Source: Pseudomonadota bacterium (GTDB lineage Bacteria; Pseudomonadota; Alphaproteobacteria; Rickettsiales; Midichloriaceae). Taken from it: 8,972 bases of DNA. Of this stretch, positions 1-7,068 are shown in pieces. The stretch is taken from positions 1-8,972 of the forward strand of contig JAQCBG010000018.1 in assembly GCA_027621485.1 (NCBI GenBank), written 5' to 3'. The number at the start of each line of letters is the position of its first letter. Position 1 is the stretch's first letter. The notes under the pieces were generated by a model. The model saw nothing but the letters and a program-made list of their open reading frames with translations, was not told the origin of the DNA and searched no databases. The position numbers were made by a program, and so were the translations under genes.

Positions 1-315
1 TTTTACAGAGGTGAAGATGCTTATAGCAAGACATTTTCTAGAATTATTAGAATGTTTGTAAGGAATAATCAACTTGAGATGAGGGCTGTATCACTTGATG
101 GGGTCATAGATAAAGAATTTAAAAATAACGTTATGGATAAAGGGCAAATAGAGAAGTTGGGAGTAAGGAATATTAAGGTTCCTGCAGTAATGTTATTTGA
201 CACAAAAACAAGTCAATTAATTCCAGTATCTACAGGGATGATTGGGGTAGAGGAATTAGAGGAAAGGATGTATTTATTAACAAGTGTAAAAGAGGCAGAA
301 GATGAAGATTATTAG
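1..315 (+). CDS. traF: Type-F conjugative pilus assembly protein TraF, C-terminal part (5' end outside window)
   Basis: The frame is open from base 1 to a TAG stop at 313-315, giving 104 visible residues. The gene starts upstream, and the first ATG at 52 is internal. The visible part resembles the thioredoxin-fold C-terminal domain of F-plasmid TraF: it has FYRGEDAY, where F TraF has FFYRGQDP, then VSLDGVID, a GQ..LGV segment, VPAVMLFD and a PVSTGMIG..EL stretch, all in family order. TraF is a periplasmic protein needed for F pilus assembly and works with TraH. No cysteine occurs in the visible part, so the CxxC found in active thioredoxins is absent, as in F TraF. It overlaps traH by 14 nt, consistent with coupled translation. 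Confidence is high from the resemblance to TraF plus the adjacent traH and traG. Confidence 0.88.
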   Translation, partial: FYRGEDAYSKTFSRIIRMFVRNNQLEMRAVSLDGVIDKEFKNNVMDKGQIEKLGVRNIKVPAVMLFDTKTSQLIPVSTGMIGVEELEERMYLLTSVKEAEDEDY

Positions 316-1744
316 AATAGCGATTATAGGATTATTGATTAATATTGTACCAATTCAATTGCAGCATGGGTATGCAGGGATAGGGGGTAGTATGGATAGT
401 TTTTGGAAGAGTATGGGAGGTATGAGTACAAGTACAAAGGCTGGAAGTTATAGAAGTCAAGCTGCTGGTTATTGGACTGGTGGTAGTTATTATGCAAAGA
501 CAAATACGAAGACGGTAAGTCCATTTAATTTTCAGATGCCAAGTTTAGAGATAGGGTCATGTTCAAAGATTCATTTGTTTAAGGGTTCATTATCGATGAT
601 AGATACGGAGCACATGCAGCAGTTATTACAGGCCATAGCATCAAATGCGATGACATTTGCATTCCAGTTGGCGATGGAGACAGTATCTCCAGTAATTGCA
701 GAAAAGATAGAAGAGATACAGGGGTGGTTACAGAAGATGAATAGCTTAAATATTAATAGCTGTGAGAAGGCGCAAATGGCGGTAGGAGCTATATGGCCTA
801 AGCATGAAAGAGCAAGTAAGTTGATATGTGAGAAGGCTGGTCATACAGCTGGTGGATTAAGTGATTATACAGCATCAAAGCATGGATGTGGGGATGCAGC
901 TAAAAGAAATGAGATAGCAAATAGTGTAGAAGGAAAAAACAAAGCGCCGATAGAGGATTTAAATATTACATGGAATGCGATTAAAAATAAAAAGTTTTTT
1001 AAGGAATCAGAAGAGCAAGATGAAAAAGTAGGATTAAGTGATGATGATCTTAGGGAATTATTTATGACATTATCAGGTACAATTATAATACATGCGCCTA
1101 AAAGTGATACAGAAGAGCCCAAATATATTTATAAAAGTGCAAGAGCAGATTATGGCAATGTAGTTAGAGCATTAATGGATGGTGGAAATATAGAAGTTAT
1201 ATCATGTGATAACAAAGACAAATGTCTTAACCCTACATATAGAGGAATAACTATTTCTCCAGAAAATTCATTTAGAAGCAGAACTGAAAAGATACTAAAA
1301 AGTATTATAGATAAAATAAGGAAAGATGAAAGGGTGACAGGAACAGAGGACGGTATGCTTGATATGATAGAAGAATCACAAATACCAATACATAAAGTAT
1401 TAACGGTACATGCAGCATATAGTGGTTCTGGAGAATTATTTGAGTTGAATGCATATGCAGATTCAATAGCGTTACAGGTATTATATGCATTTTTAGATGA
1501 TGCACTTAGAAAGGTATCAGAAGCAATAGATGAGCAATTGGTATCAACAGAGGATCAATTACACAAGATGAGAACGAATATAATGTCTGCAAGGCAATCT
1601 ATATATCAACGAGAAATGAAAACTCATCAAAATTACAATGTGATACTAGGTATGGTTAAGAAGACCATGTTTATAGAGAAGTTGATAGCGCAGGAGCAAG
1701 GATCAAATATGTCAGATTTATTAACTAAGTTAGGGGAGAACTGA
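302..1744 (+). CDS. traH: Conjugative pilus assembly / mating-pair protein TraH
   Basis: This encodes 480 residues, close to F TraH (about 458). The start at 302 has AGAGG at 291-295, six bases upstream. Residues 1-25 form a signal peptide ending GYA before GIGG, so the mature protein is periplasmic. The N-terminal half follows TraH: an MDSFW..MGG segment, RSQAAGYWTGGSYY near residue 51, MPSLEIGSC near 79, then a 'SNAM..F.LA..TV.P' segment and the MNSLNINSCEKAQ motif around 146-158. Six cysteines follow the signal peptide (about residues 87, 154, 176, 196, 302, 308), which fits known disulfide-dependent folding of F TraH. The C-terminal part (about 395-455) is a charged, probably coiled-coil region. 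TraH is required for F pilus extension and is thought to act at the outer-membrane side of the apparatus with TraF. Its TGA stop overlaps the traG start as TGATG. Confidence 0.93.
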   Translation: MKIIRIAIIGLLINIVPIQLQHGYAGIGGSMDSFWKSMGGMSTSTKAGSYRSQAAGYWTGGSYYAKTNTKTVSPFNFQMPSLEIGSCSKIHLFKGSLSMIDTEHMQQLLQAIASNAMTFAFQLAMETVSPVIAEKIEEIQGWLQKMNSLNINSCEKAQMAVGAIWPKHERASKLICEKAGHTAGGLSDYTASKHGCGDAAKRNEIANSVEGKNKAPIEDLNITWNAIKNKKFFKESEEQDEKVGLSDDDLRELFMTLSGTIIIHAPKSDTEEPKYIYKSARADYGNVVRALMDGGNIEVISCDNKDKCLNPTYRGITISPENSFRSRTEKILKSIIDKIRKDERVTGTEDGMLDMIEESQIPIHKVLTVHAAYSGSGELFELNAYADSIALQVLYAFLDDALRKVSEAIDEQLVSTEDQLHKMRTNIMSARQSIYQREMKTHQNYNVILGMVKKTMFIEKLIAQEQGSNMSDLLTKLGEN

Positions 1745-4700
1745 TGGATTATACAATATATACAATAGGCGGCGGAGAATTCTTAATAAATATATTTAAA
1801 GGATTATCAGCATTATCGGGACATAAGGCATATCTCAGCATGGCAAAGGTTGCGATATTATTTGGATTGTTGTGGATATTGTTTGAAGTAACTTTCACAG
1901 GTATGTTTAAGAGAGGTATACAGTGGTTTTTTACGATGTTTCTGATGTTTAATATATTATTCGTACCAAAGGTGACAGTTATAGTTGAGGATAAATTAAA
2001 TCCAAATATAGCGGGTCGTAATATAATACAAGGGGTACCATTTGCGCTTGGGGTAGTAGGTCATTTTACATCGATCATAGGTGATAAGGCGACAGAGTTA
2101 ATGGAGACGGCCTTTGGGAGTGGTAATGACTTGCCATACAATAAATATGGAATGATAGCCCCAATTAATGTTGCAGATTCAGTTACCAGGGCCAAAATTA
2201 CAAATACAGATTTTGCAAAAACAATGAGGCATTTTATGCATCAATGTGTATTTTACGATCTTGTATTTAAAAGATATAGTATAGAAGATATGGCGGAACA
2301 AGAAGATTTATGGCAATTTTTAAGTAGTAATGCATCAAAATCAAGAGCATTTACAATACATGATGGTAATAGTGCCAATATAGAGTTTTGTAATGAGGGG
2401 ATAATAAAGTTGCAACAAGCAAATTACTGGAAAAAAGAATCCACAAAAGTAAAAGAATTAATAAAACAAAGGTTATATCCGCATCTTAACAAGCATGAAG
2501 GAGATGATATTATAACAAATGGCTGGAATACATGGCATGGCCAACTACATAGCATAGGAGGAGATGCAGAGAAGGCAATTCAGCAGGCAATGGTAATAAA
2601 TGCATTTAAGGATTCAGCAGGAAGCTTTGGTGGGATAGGTAATATATATGCACAGGCAAGGAGCGATGTGCAGACAAGGATGACATATGATATTATTAGG
2701 AAGCAAGCGCAGTCATGGGTGCCCATACTTGGAGCAGTGATGCAGGGGTTATTATATGGAGCATTTCCGATGGTGTTCTTATTGATGTTGCTGCCAATAG
2801 GAGTATCTGTTGCCAAGAATTATTTTGCAATGTTTTTATGGATAGAGAGCTGGGGGCCAGTATATGCAATTATAAATTCAATATTAATGACATATGGAGG
2901 TAGTAAATACGGAGCAGAGACAATGCAGTATGGCGGTAGCTTTACACTGGGGTCGCATGCTGGAATTATGGAAGTAAACCAGAATATAGCGAGTGTTGCA
3001 GGGAATATGATATTATTTATTCCATTTATAGCAGCAGGATTAATGTGGGGAGTAAGAAGCTTTACATCACTTGCAACATCAATGTTATCGACACCTATGC
3101 AATCGGCTCAAGAAGCAGCAAGAGAAGCATCTACTGGGAATATATCGCTTAACAATGTGTCGGTAGGAAATATGAATTATGATAATATTACAGGAAATAA
3201 ACTGCATGATTCAGTTAGTATAGACACAGGAAGGCAACAAGCAGTACTAAGTGGTGGTGGGGTAGTACAGATGACTGGAAGTGGCAAAACAACACTTGAT
3301 TTAAGTAATGCTTATACAAGGAATCCTGGATTTGAGACAAGTTACTTTGATAATCAATCATCACAATTATCAGAAGCAGCTACTCATAGTCAGAATAGTG
3401 GAGTAACAAATGCAATACAAAGTTCTGAGTCAAAAGGTAAGGGTATAGACGCCTATGCACAAGCGGTACTCAACCATGGGAAACAAAGTAATTGGAGTGA
3501 TGGGTATAGTAAAAATATTACAAGTGATCAAAGAGAAGCACTACAACAATATGAAAGTGCAGTGAGTGATTGGGCTCAAAACCATAATATGAGTAAAGAA
3601 GATACAGTGAAATTATTCGCAACGGCAAGTAGTCCATTTAAAAGCTTAATTGGTATAGGAGCAGGCGCAGAAGGATCAAAAACATCAGGAGAGAGGGGTT
3701 CAATAGATGAAGCTAAGAAGTATATGGAATCTACAAACTTTGATCATAATAAATCAATAGTAGAAGGATTAGCTAAAACACAAAGCTTTAGTGAAGTGGA
3801 TTCAGAAGGAAGTAATCTGAATTTAACTATAGGAGAGGCATTTAAGGATTCTGCATATTATGACAAGCAAGCAAGAGCAAGCTTTGATGAAGCAGAAAGC
3901 TTAAGGAAAGAGGCGCAGCTAATTGAAACAAAAGGAAGTAACATCAAAGTAGATACCCAGCAACCATTCTTAGAATATTTAACAACAAAGAGAGATAGTT
4001 TCGGTGATCACTTAACTATGAAAAGAGCAAGTGAGATATTATCATCAAATCAATATACAAGCCCGCAGGATTATGCAATTAGAGAAAGAGAATATGCGAC
4101 ATTTATGCAAAAATATGGTGGTGACTTTGTTAATAAATATAAAGGTGACGCAGATAATGTTATTCAAGACCATGGGGCCTTTGATAATAAAATAAGTGAA
4201 AATTATACTGATACAAAAAAAGGTCTTACTGATAATTTTGAAAATAGTTCATTACAAAATAATAATCAAGAGTCTAAAAACGCTAATGAACCTAATGATA
4301 GAGAGCAAAACACCCAATCTATCACTTCTTCAACTGCATCACCTCAGCAGCCAGCAATTAACGACACAGAGCAAACATCTAGTTCACAAAGTGGCAATCA
4401 AGAGAAGAATAAAGAAGATAATAAGCCATTTGAAGGCGCTGTTAAAAAGCTATTGGCTTCATCTACTCAACTTGGCACTTTGACAGATAATCTAAAAACT
4501 GGTCTTGAGCAAATAAATGAAGAAAGAAATAAAAATAACTCGCCTGGTTCAGAGAATAATCAGCAGAATAATAATTTAACTAATACTGGCCAAAATATAA
4601 AAAATAAAGGCCAAAAGTTAAAAGATGAGTTTAATCAAAGCCTAAACGACACAAAGGCAGAGTTAACTGTAAATAAAGGTAATTTGGATAAAGAAAATGT

Positions 4701-4974
4701 TAAAAAGACTGTTAAAAGTAAGCTTGATCCAACTAAACCTCAAAATCATATATTACTACAGCTTGGACAAGGTATATCTGAAGATGCTGCCAATAAATGG
4801 AATGCTGCATATAAGGCTATTACATCTGATAAGAGTTCAAATACTAATGCTTCATCAGAAAATAATAAACAAAACAGCAATGAAGAAGATAATAATCAAG
4901 ATATAAGTAAAAATAATAATGATCAAAATAAAAATAAAAAACCAAAAATAAAAGGTAATGATAATGACGGCTAA
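1744..4974 (+). CDS. traG: Mating-pair stabilisation and pilus assembly protein TraG
   Basis: This encodes 1076 residues; F TraG is about 938. The start at 1744 has a strong AGGGGAG at 1732-1738. The N-terminal region matches TraG: MDYTIYTIGGGEFL at the extreme N-terminus, where F has MNEVYVIAGGEWL, then hydrophobic segments near residues 29-51 and 56-80. A soluble stretch of about 240 residues follows, including an HQCVFYDL segment. Further membrane segments lie near 328-350, 360-384 and 422-437, with WIESWGPVYAIINS matching the WLQTWPLLYAILNS of F TraG. Residues 440-800 are hydrophilic, as in the F periplasmic region. The last ~257 residues are low-complexity and probably disordered. In F, the N-terminal part is needed for pilus assembly and the C-terminal part for mating-pair stabilisation and for recognising the entry-exclusion protein TraS. 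The gene overlaps its neighbours at both ends. Confidence 0.93.
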   Translation: MDYTIYTIGGGEFLINIFKGLSALSGHKAYLSMAKVAILFGLLWILFEVTFTGMFKRGIQWFFTMFLMFNILFVPKVTVIVEDKLNPNIAGRNIIQGVPFALGVVGHFTSIIGDKATELMETAFGSGNDLPYNKYGMIAPINVADSVTRAKITNTDFAKTMRHFMHQCVFYDLVFKRYSIEDMAEQEDLWQFLSSNASKSRAFTIHDGNSANIEFCNEGIIKLQQANYWKKESTKVKELIKQRLYPHLNKHEGDDIITNGWNTWHGQLHSIGGDAEKAIQQAMVINAFKDSAGSFGGIGNIYAQARSDVQTRMTYDIIRKQAQSWVPILGAVMQGLLYGAFPMVFLLMLLPIGVSVAKNYFAMFLWIESWGPVYAIINSILMTYGGSKYGAETMQYGGSFTLGSHAGIMEVNQNIASVAGNMILFIPFIAAGLMWGVRSFTSLATSMLSTPMQSAQEAAREASTGNISLNNVSVGNMNYDNITGNKLHDSVSIDTGRQQAVLSGGGVVQMTGSGKTTLDLSNAYTRNPGFETSYFDNQSSQLSEAATHSQNSGVTNAIQSSESKGKGIDAYAQAVLNHGKQSNWSDGYSKNITSDQREALQQYESAVSDWAQNHNMSKEDTVKLFATASSPFKSLIGIGAGAEGSKTSGERGSIDEAKKYMESTNFDHNKSIVEGLAKTQSFSEVDSEGSNLNLTIGEAFKDSAYYDKQARASFDEAESLRKEAQLIETKGSNIKVDTQQPFLEYLTTKRDSFGDHLTMKRASEILSSNQYTSPQDYAIREREYATFMQKYGGDFVNKYKGDADNVIQDHGAFDNKISENYTDTKKGLTDNFENSSLQNNNQESKNANEPNDREQNTQSITSSTASPQQPAINDTEQTSSSQSGNQEKNKEDNKPFEGAVKKLLASSTQLGTLTDNLKTGLEQINEERNKNNSPGSENNQQNNNLTNTGQNIKNKGQKLKDEFNQSLNDTKAELTVNKGNLDKENVKKTVKSKLDPTKPQNHILLQLGQGISEDAANKWNAAYKAITSDKSSNTNASSENNKQNSNEEDNNQDISKNNNDQNKNKKPKIKGNDNDG
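4201..4971 (+). other. Asn/Gln/Lys/Ser-rich low-complexity C-terminal tail of TraG
   Basis: From about residue 820 to the end (1076), TraG becomes dominated by Asn, Gln, Lys, Ser, Glu and Thr, with runs such as NNNQES, SENNQQNNN and KNNNDQNKNKK. The DNA is correspondingly full of AAT/AAA/CAA codons and poor in G compared with the rest of traG. No transmembrane segment or recognisable domain is seen. The tail accounts for most of the excess length over F TraG. It is in frame and ends at the normal stop, so it looks like part of the protein rather than a frameshift product. Its function is unknown. Confidence 0.75.
4951..4955 (+). promoter_or_regulatory. Shine-Dalgarno AAAGG inside the end of traG
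   Basis: AAAGG lies 8 bases before the ATG at 4964 but only 2 bases before the ATG at 4958. The spacing favours 4964 as the true start of the downstream gene. The site is within the traG coding end, so ribosomes finishing traG could reinitiate here. Confidence 0.5.
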
Positions 4975-6094
4975 AAAAATACAAAAGCTTCTTATCTGGT
5001 TATTTACTAAAAATACACCTCAAGGGAGACATATTAGAATATCATCAATTATTGCTGTTATAGTATTAAGCTCAATAGTTGTTAGAGACGATCATATGTC
5101 CACTAATAAAACTCATAATTTAAAAAAAGAGTATGATCAAAAAGTGCGTAAAATGGAGAAAAAGAAAAATGAATTTGATGATAGGTTAGAAGCATTTGAT
5201 CAGAGAATGGAAGTTAGGAAAGATAAAATGGATAAAGCATTTGATAATATGCATGCAGGGTGGGAGGCGATACAATTATCAAGAGAGCAGCAAAAAATTA
5301 GACAGCAAATAGATCAAGAAGAAAGAAATGAGCAAGCAAGAACAGCAAATCAAAATTACTTAGAATTTTTAAAAGAAGAATTAAGTATAAGCTTTGATGA
5401 CTTTGCCAAGAAAGTAGAAAAGGGACTATACTCAATGGGGCCAGGAGTTAGAACAGAGTATCAAAGATGGATAGATAACTATGAATATGCATTTAACGAA
5501 ACAATTATTGGATGCTCAGCTAGTATAAAAGATAGCATTCATAAATATAGAAAGGATGCAATTGCTGCAGGAAGAATGAGGCAAAAAATAGAAGAAGATT
5601 TAAAATCAGGTAATTTTAATCAGCATGAAATTGAAGGTAAAAAAAGATATCTAAACACACTTACAGAAGATGTATTATCTACAGATGATAAGCATCTTTA
5701 TGAAATGGCTATTAGAAATCACTCTCACTGTATAGCTAAAGTAAAAATATTATTACCATATATAGAAAGATATAGTCCATTTTTATATGATGGAAGAATT
5801 TTCAATACAAGAACACTGGGCTCTAAAACACCATTAGATAGTCATTATAGATTTGCACTTGGTCTTACAAATAAGCAAATTATAGATAAGGTTAAGTATT
5901 TGTTGCAAATAAATACTCCTGATTCAGAAAATGAAAATGCTAAAAAATACAATATTGAAATGAGTAAGGGGAAGATAGGTAGATTAAGGGAATTATATGA
6001 TTTGATAAGGATACGTAAAGAAAATTGTAATAAAGGCCAACTATCTTCCTGCCCGATAAAAATTACAGATCAAAATATAGCAAGTTTAAGGTAG
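4964..6094 (+). CDS. Unknown protein: N-terminal membrane anchor, long coiled coil, Cys-containing C-terminal domain
   Basis: I do not recognise this gene. From the preferred ATG at 4964 it encodes 376 residues; an in-frame ATG at 4958 would add two. Residues 1-23 are basic, about 24-40 form one hydrophobic helix (ISSIIAVIVLSSIVV), and about 45-145 are highly charged, heptad-like and rich in Lys, Glu, Gln and Arg, probably a coiled coil. The remaining ~230 residues look globular and helical and contain four cysteines, in GCSAS, HSHCIAK, ENCNK and SSCPIK, with two of them close to the C-terminus. A basic N-terminus before a single helix suggests a signal anchor with the bulk in the periplasm, where the cysteines could form disulfides; this is inference. 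It overlaps traG by 11 nt, so it belongs to the transfer operon. It occupies the F traS/traT position between traG and traD but resembles neither. A structural role in the apparatus is equally possible. Confidence 0.8.
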   Translation: MTAKKIQKLLIWLFTKNTPQGRHIRISSIIAVIVLSSIVVRDDHMSTNKTHNLKKEYDQKVRKMEKKKNEFDDRLEAFDQRMEVRKDKMDKAFDNMHAGWEAIQLSREQQKIRQQIDQEERNEQARTANQNYLEFLKEELSISFDDFAKKVEKGLYSMGPGVRTEYQRWIDNYEYAFNETIIGCSASIKDSIHKYRKDAIAAGRMRQKIEEDLKSGNFNQHEIEGKKRYLNTLTEDVLSTDDKHLYEMAIRNHSHCIAKVKILLPYIERYSPFLYDGRIFNTRTLGSKTPLDSHYRFALGLTNKQIIDKVKYLLQINTPDSENENAKKYNIEMSKGKIGRLRELYDLIRIRKENCNKGQLSSCPIKITDQNIASLR

Positions 6095-6154
6095 TTAATA
6101 TGAGCAATGCAGCATGCATTATTAAATACAAAATATAAATAAAAAAGTATTATT
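6095..6154 (+). other. 60-nt intergenic gap with small inverted repeat
   Basis: This is the largest gap between genes in the window. It contains AATGCA-GCA-TGCATT at 6106-6120, a perfect 6-bp stem with a 3-base loop, followed by AT-rich sequence. There is no T-tract after the stem, so it does not look like an intrinsic terminator. TATAAA at 6134-6139 could serve as a -10 box, but no convincing -35 precedes it and such hexamers are common in DNA this AT-rich. It might be an RNA-stability hairpin, a protein-binding site or chance. Confidence 0.35.
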
Positions 6155-6535
6155 ATGACAAGTAGACAATTCAATAAAAATAACAAAGAAAATCTAGATA
6201 AAAAAGGTGATAAGAAAATTGGATTTGAAGGTATAATACAACAAGAGATATCACAGGAAAGCGCAGGTAAATTTAAAAGCCCAGCTGATATAGCAAAATT
6301 CGCTGCAGGAGTTGTTAGTAAAAGAGGTAATGAAATAACTGATGATGTAATGGAAAAAGTTAAAAAGGCAGAAACTATGGCTGAAGATCAAACTTGGCTA
6401 GAGAAGCAGATCGGGCTAGTTACCAAAGCTACTGATATGTACCAAAAATATCAGGGAGAACAAGCGTTGCCATGTTGTGAAGTTGGAGAGATAGAAACAG
6501 ATTTATGTAAAATATGTTATCATGAGGAGTTGTAA
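6155..6535 (+). CDS. Unknown small soluble protein with C-terminal cysteine cluster
   Basis: I do not recognise this gene. It encodes 126 residues from the only in-frame ATG after the upstream TAA. No clear Shine-Dalgarno precedes it, only A/T-rich sequence. There is no signal peptide or membrane segment. Residues 1-45 are polar and lysine-rich, probably flexible. Residues 43-100 look helical and amphipathic (SPADIAKFAAGVVSKRG, then MEKVKKAETMAEDQ and LEKQIGLVTKATDMYQKYQ). The last 20 residues carry C107, C108, C118, C121 and H123, a spacing of CC-x9-C-x2-C-x-H that could bind a metal, although this is inference. It is followed one base later by the nuclease gene, whose Shine-Dalgarno lies inside this gene's last codons, so the two are probably co-translated. 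The reading frame is supported by its tight fit in the operon and by composition like its neighbours. A cytoplasmic accessory or regulatory role is possible but unproven. Confidence 0.7.
   Translation: MTSRQFNKNNKENLDKKGDKKIGFEGIIQQEISQESAGKFKSPADIAKFAAGVVSKRGNEITDDVMEKVKKAETMAEDQTWLEKQIGLVTKATDMYQKYQGEQALPCCEVGEIETDLCKICYHEEL
6525..6529 (+). promoter_or_regulatory. Shine-Dalgarno AGGAG deciding the nuclease start
   Basis: AGGAG lies 7 bases before the ATG at 6537. The earlier in-frame ATG at 6522 has no such site and would place five extra residues ahead of the signal peptide. The start at 6537 gives MKKALYAI, a textbook signal-peptide beginning. Confidence 0.7.
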
Positions 6536-6536
6536 G

Positions 6537-7031
6537 ATGAAAAAGGCATTATATGCAATTATTTGTATGTTATTTTTAGTGAATACAGCTTATGCGAGAG
6601 AAATCATACTAGATGATAGATTAGAAGTTATTGATGGCGATACGATTAAGCAGGGTAAAAAAAGAATTAGGCTTTATGCTATTGATGCTCCCGAGCTCAA
6701 ACAAGAGTGTAAAAATAAAGAGGGTAAAAATTGGGATTGCGGTCAGGTTTCTAAAACTAGACTGAATCAAACTATATATGGGAAGAGGGTATTATGTAAA
6801 ACCAAGGGCAAGGATAAGTATAAAAGAAAGCTTGCTATATGTTATGTAGATGGCACTGATGTCAATGAATATATGGTAAGGGAAGGGTTAGCAGAAAGCT
6901 ATAGTCAGTATAGTGATTTATATGATCTAGCAGAAGAACATGCGAGAAGTAATAAAAGGGGAATTTGGTCTGGGGAGTTTGAGAGACCAAGTGAATACAG
7001 AAAGAGAAAAAAACATAAGAAGAGCAAATGA
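6537..7031 (+). CDS. Exported thermonuclease (staphylococcal nuclease / SNase family)
   Basis: This encodes 164 residues from the ATG at 6537. Residues 1-20 form a signal peptide ending TAYA before REI, so the mature enzyme is periplasmic or secreted. The SNase fold is clear: VIDGDTIK (D33, D35) and RLYAIDAPE (R45, D50, E53) match the Ca2+-binding and catalytic residues corresponding to Asp21, Arg35, Asp40 and Glu43 of staphylococcal nuclease. R97 in YKRKLA corresponds to Arg87. The enzyme should hydrolyse DNA and RNA using Ca2+. Four cysteines follow the signal peptide (C58, C68, C87, C102), in a spacing I associate with alphaproteobacterial exported SNases and suited to two disulfides. The C-terminus is strongly basic (RKRKKHKKSK), which may aid nucleic-acid binding. 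It starts one base after the preceding stop and lies 37 nt before traD. Related nucleases occur on some conjugative plasmids, for example Nuc of pKM101, but a role in transfer here is only inferred from position. Confidence 0.92.
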   Translation: MKKALYAIICMLFLVNTAYAREIILDDRLEVIDGDTIKQGKKRIRLYAIDAPELKQECKNKEGKNWDCGQVSKTRLNQTIYGKRVLCKTKGKDKYKRKLAICYVDGTDVNEYMVREGLAESYSQYSDLYDLAEEHARSNKRGIWSGEFERPSEYRKRKKHKKSK

Positions 7032-7068
7032 ATATATGTGCGTAAAAATAATAAAGAGATTATAGAAA

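Noticed and set aside
339..1505. Minus-strand open frames opposite traH (339-524, 865-1122, 1305-1505)
   Set aside because: They are antisense shadows of a clear traH gene, without start signals or domain resemblance.
3277..3294. P-loop-like GSGKTT within TraG (residues 512-517)
   Set aside because: It lies in the hydrophilic region after the TraG membrane segments, where F TraG has a similar TGSGAT stretch without ATPase function. No Walker B or ATPase fold surrounds it, so it is a chance match.
4196..4906. Two + strand open frames (4196-4483 and 4697-4906) rich in Leu/Ile/Lys
   Set aside because: They are +1-frame readings of the AAT/AAA/CAA-rich TraG tail. Their low-complexity composition is what that frame would produce, and they have no ribosome-binding sites.
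6106..6120. Inverted repeat as an intrinsic terminator
   Set aside because: The stem is short and AT-containing and no T-tract follows on either strand, so termination is not supported.
6522..6536. Longer nuclease start at ATG 6522
   Set aside because: The AGGAG at 6525-6529 would lie inside it, and the extra residues MRSCK would precede an otherwise standard signal peptide; 6537 is better.
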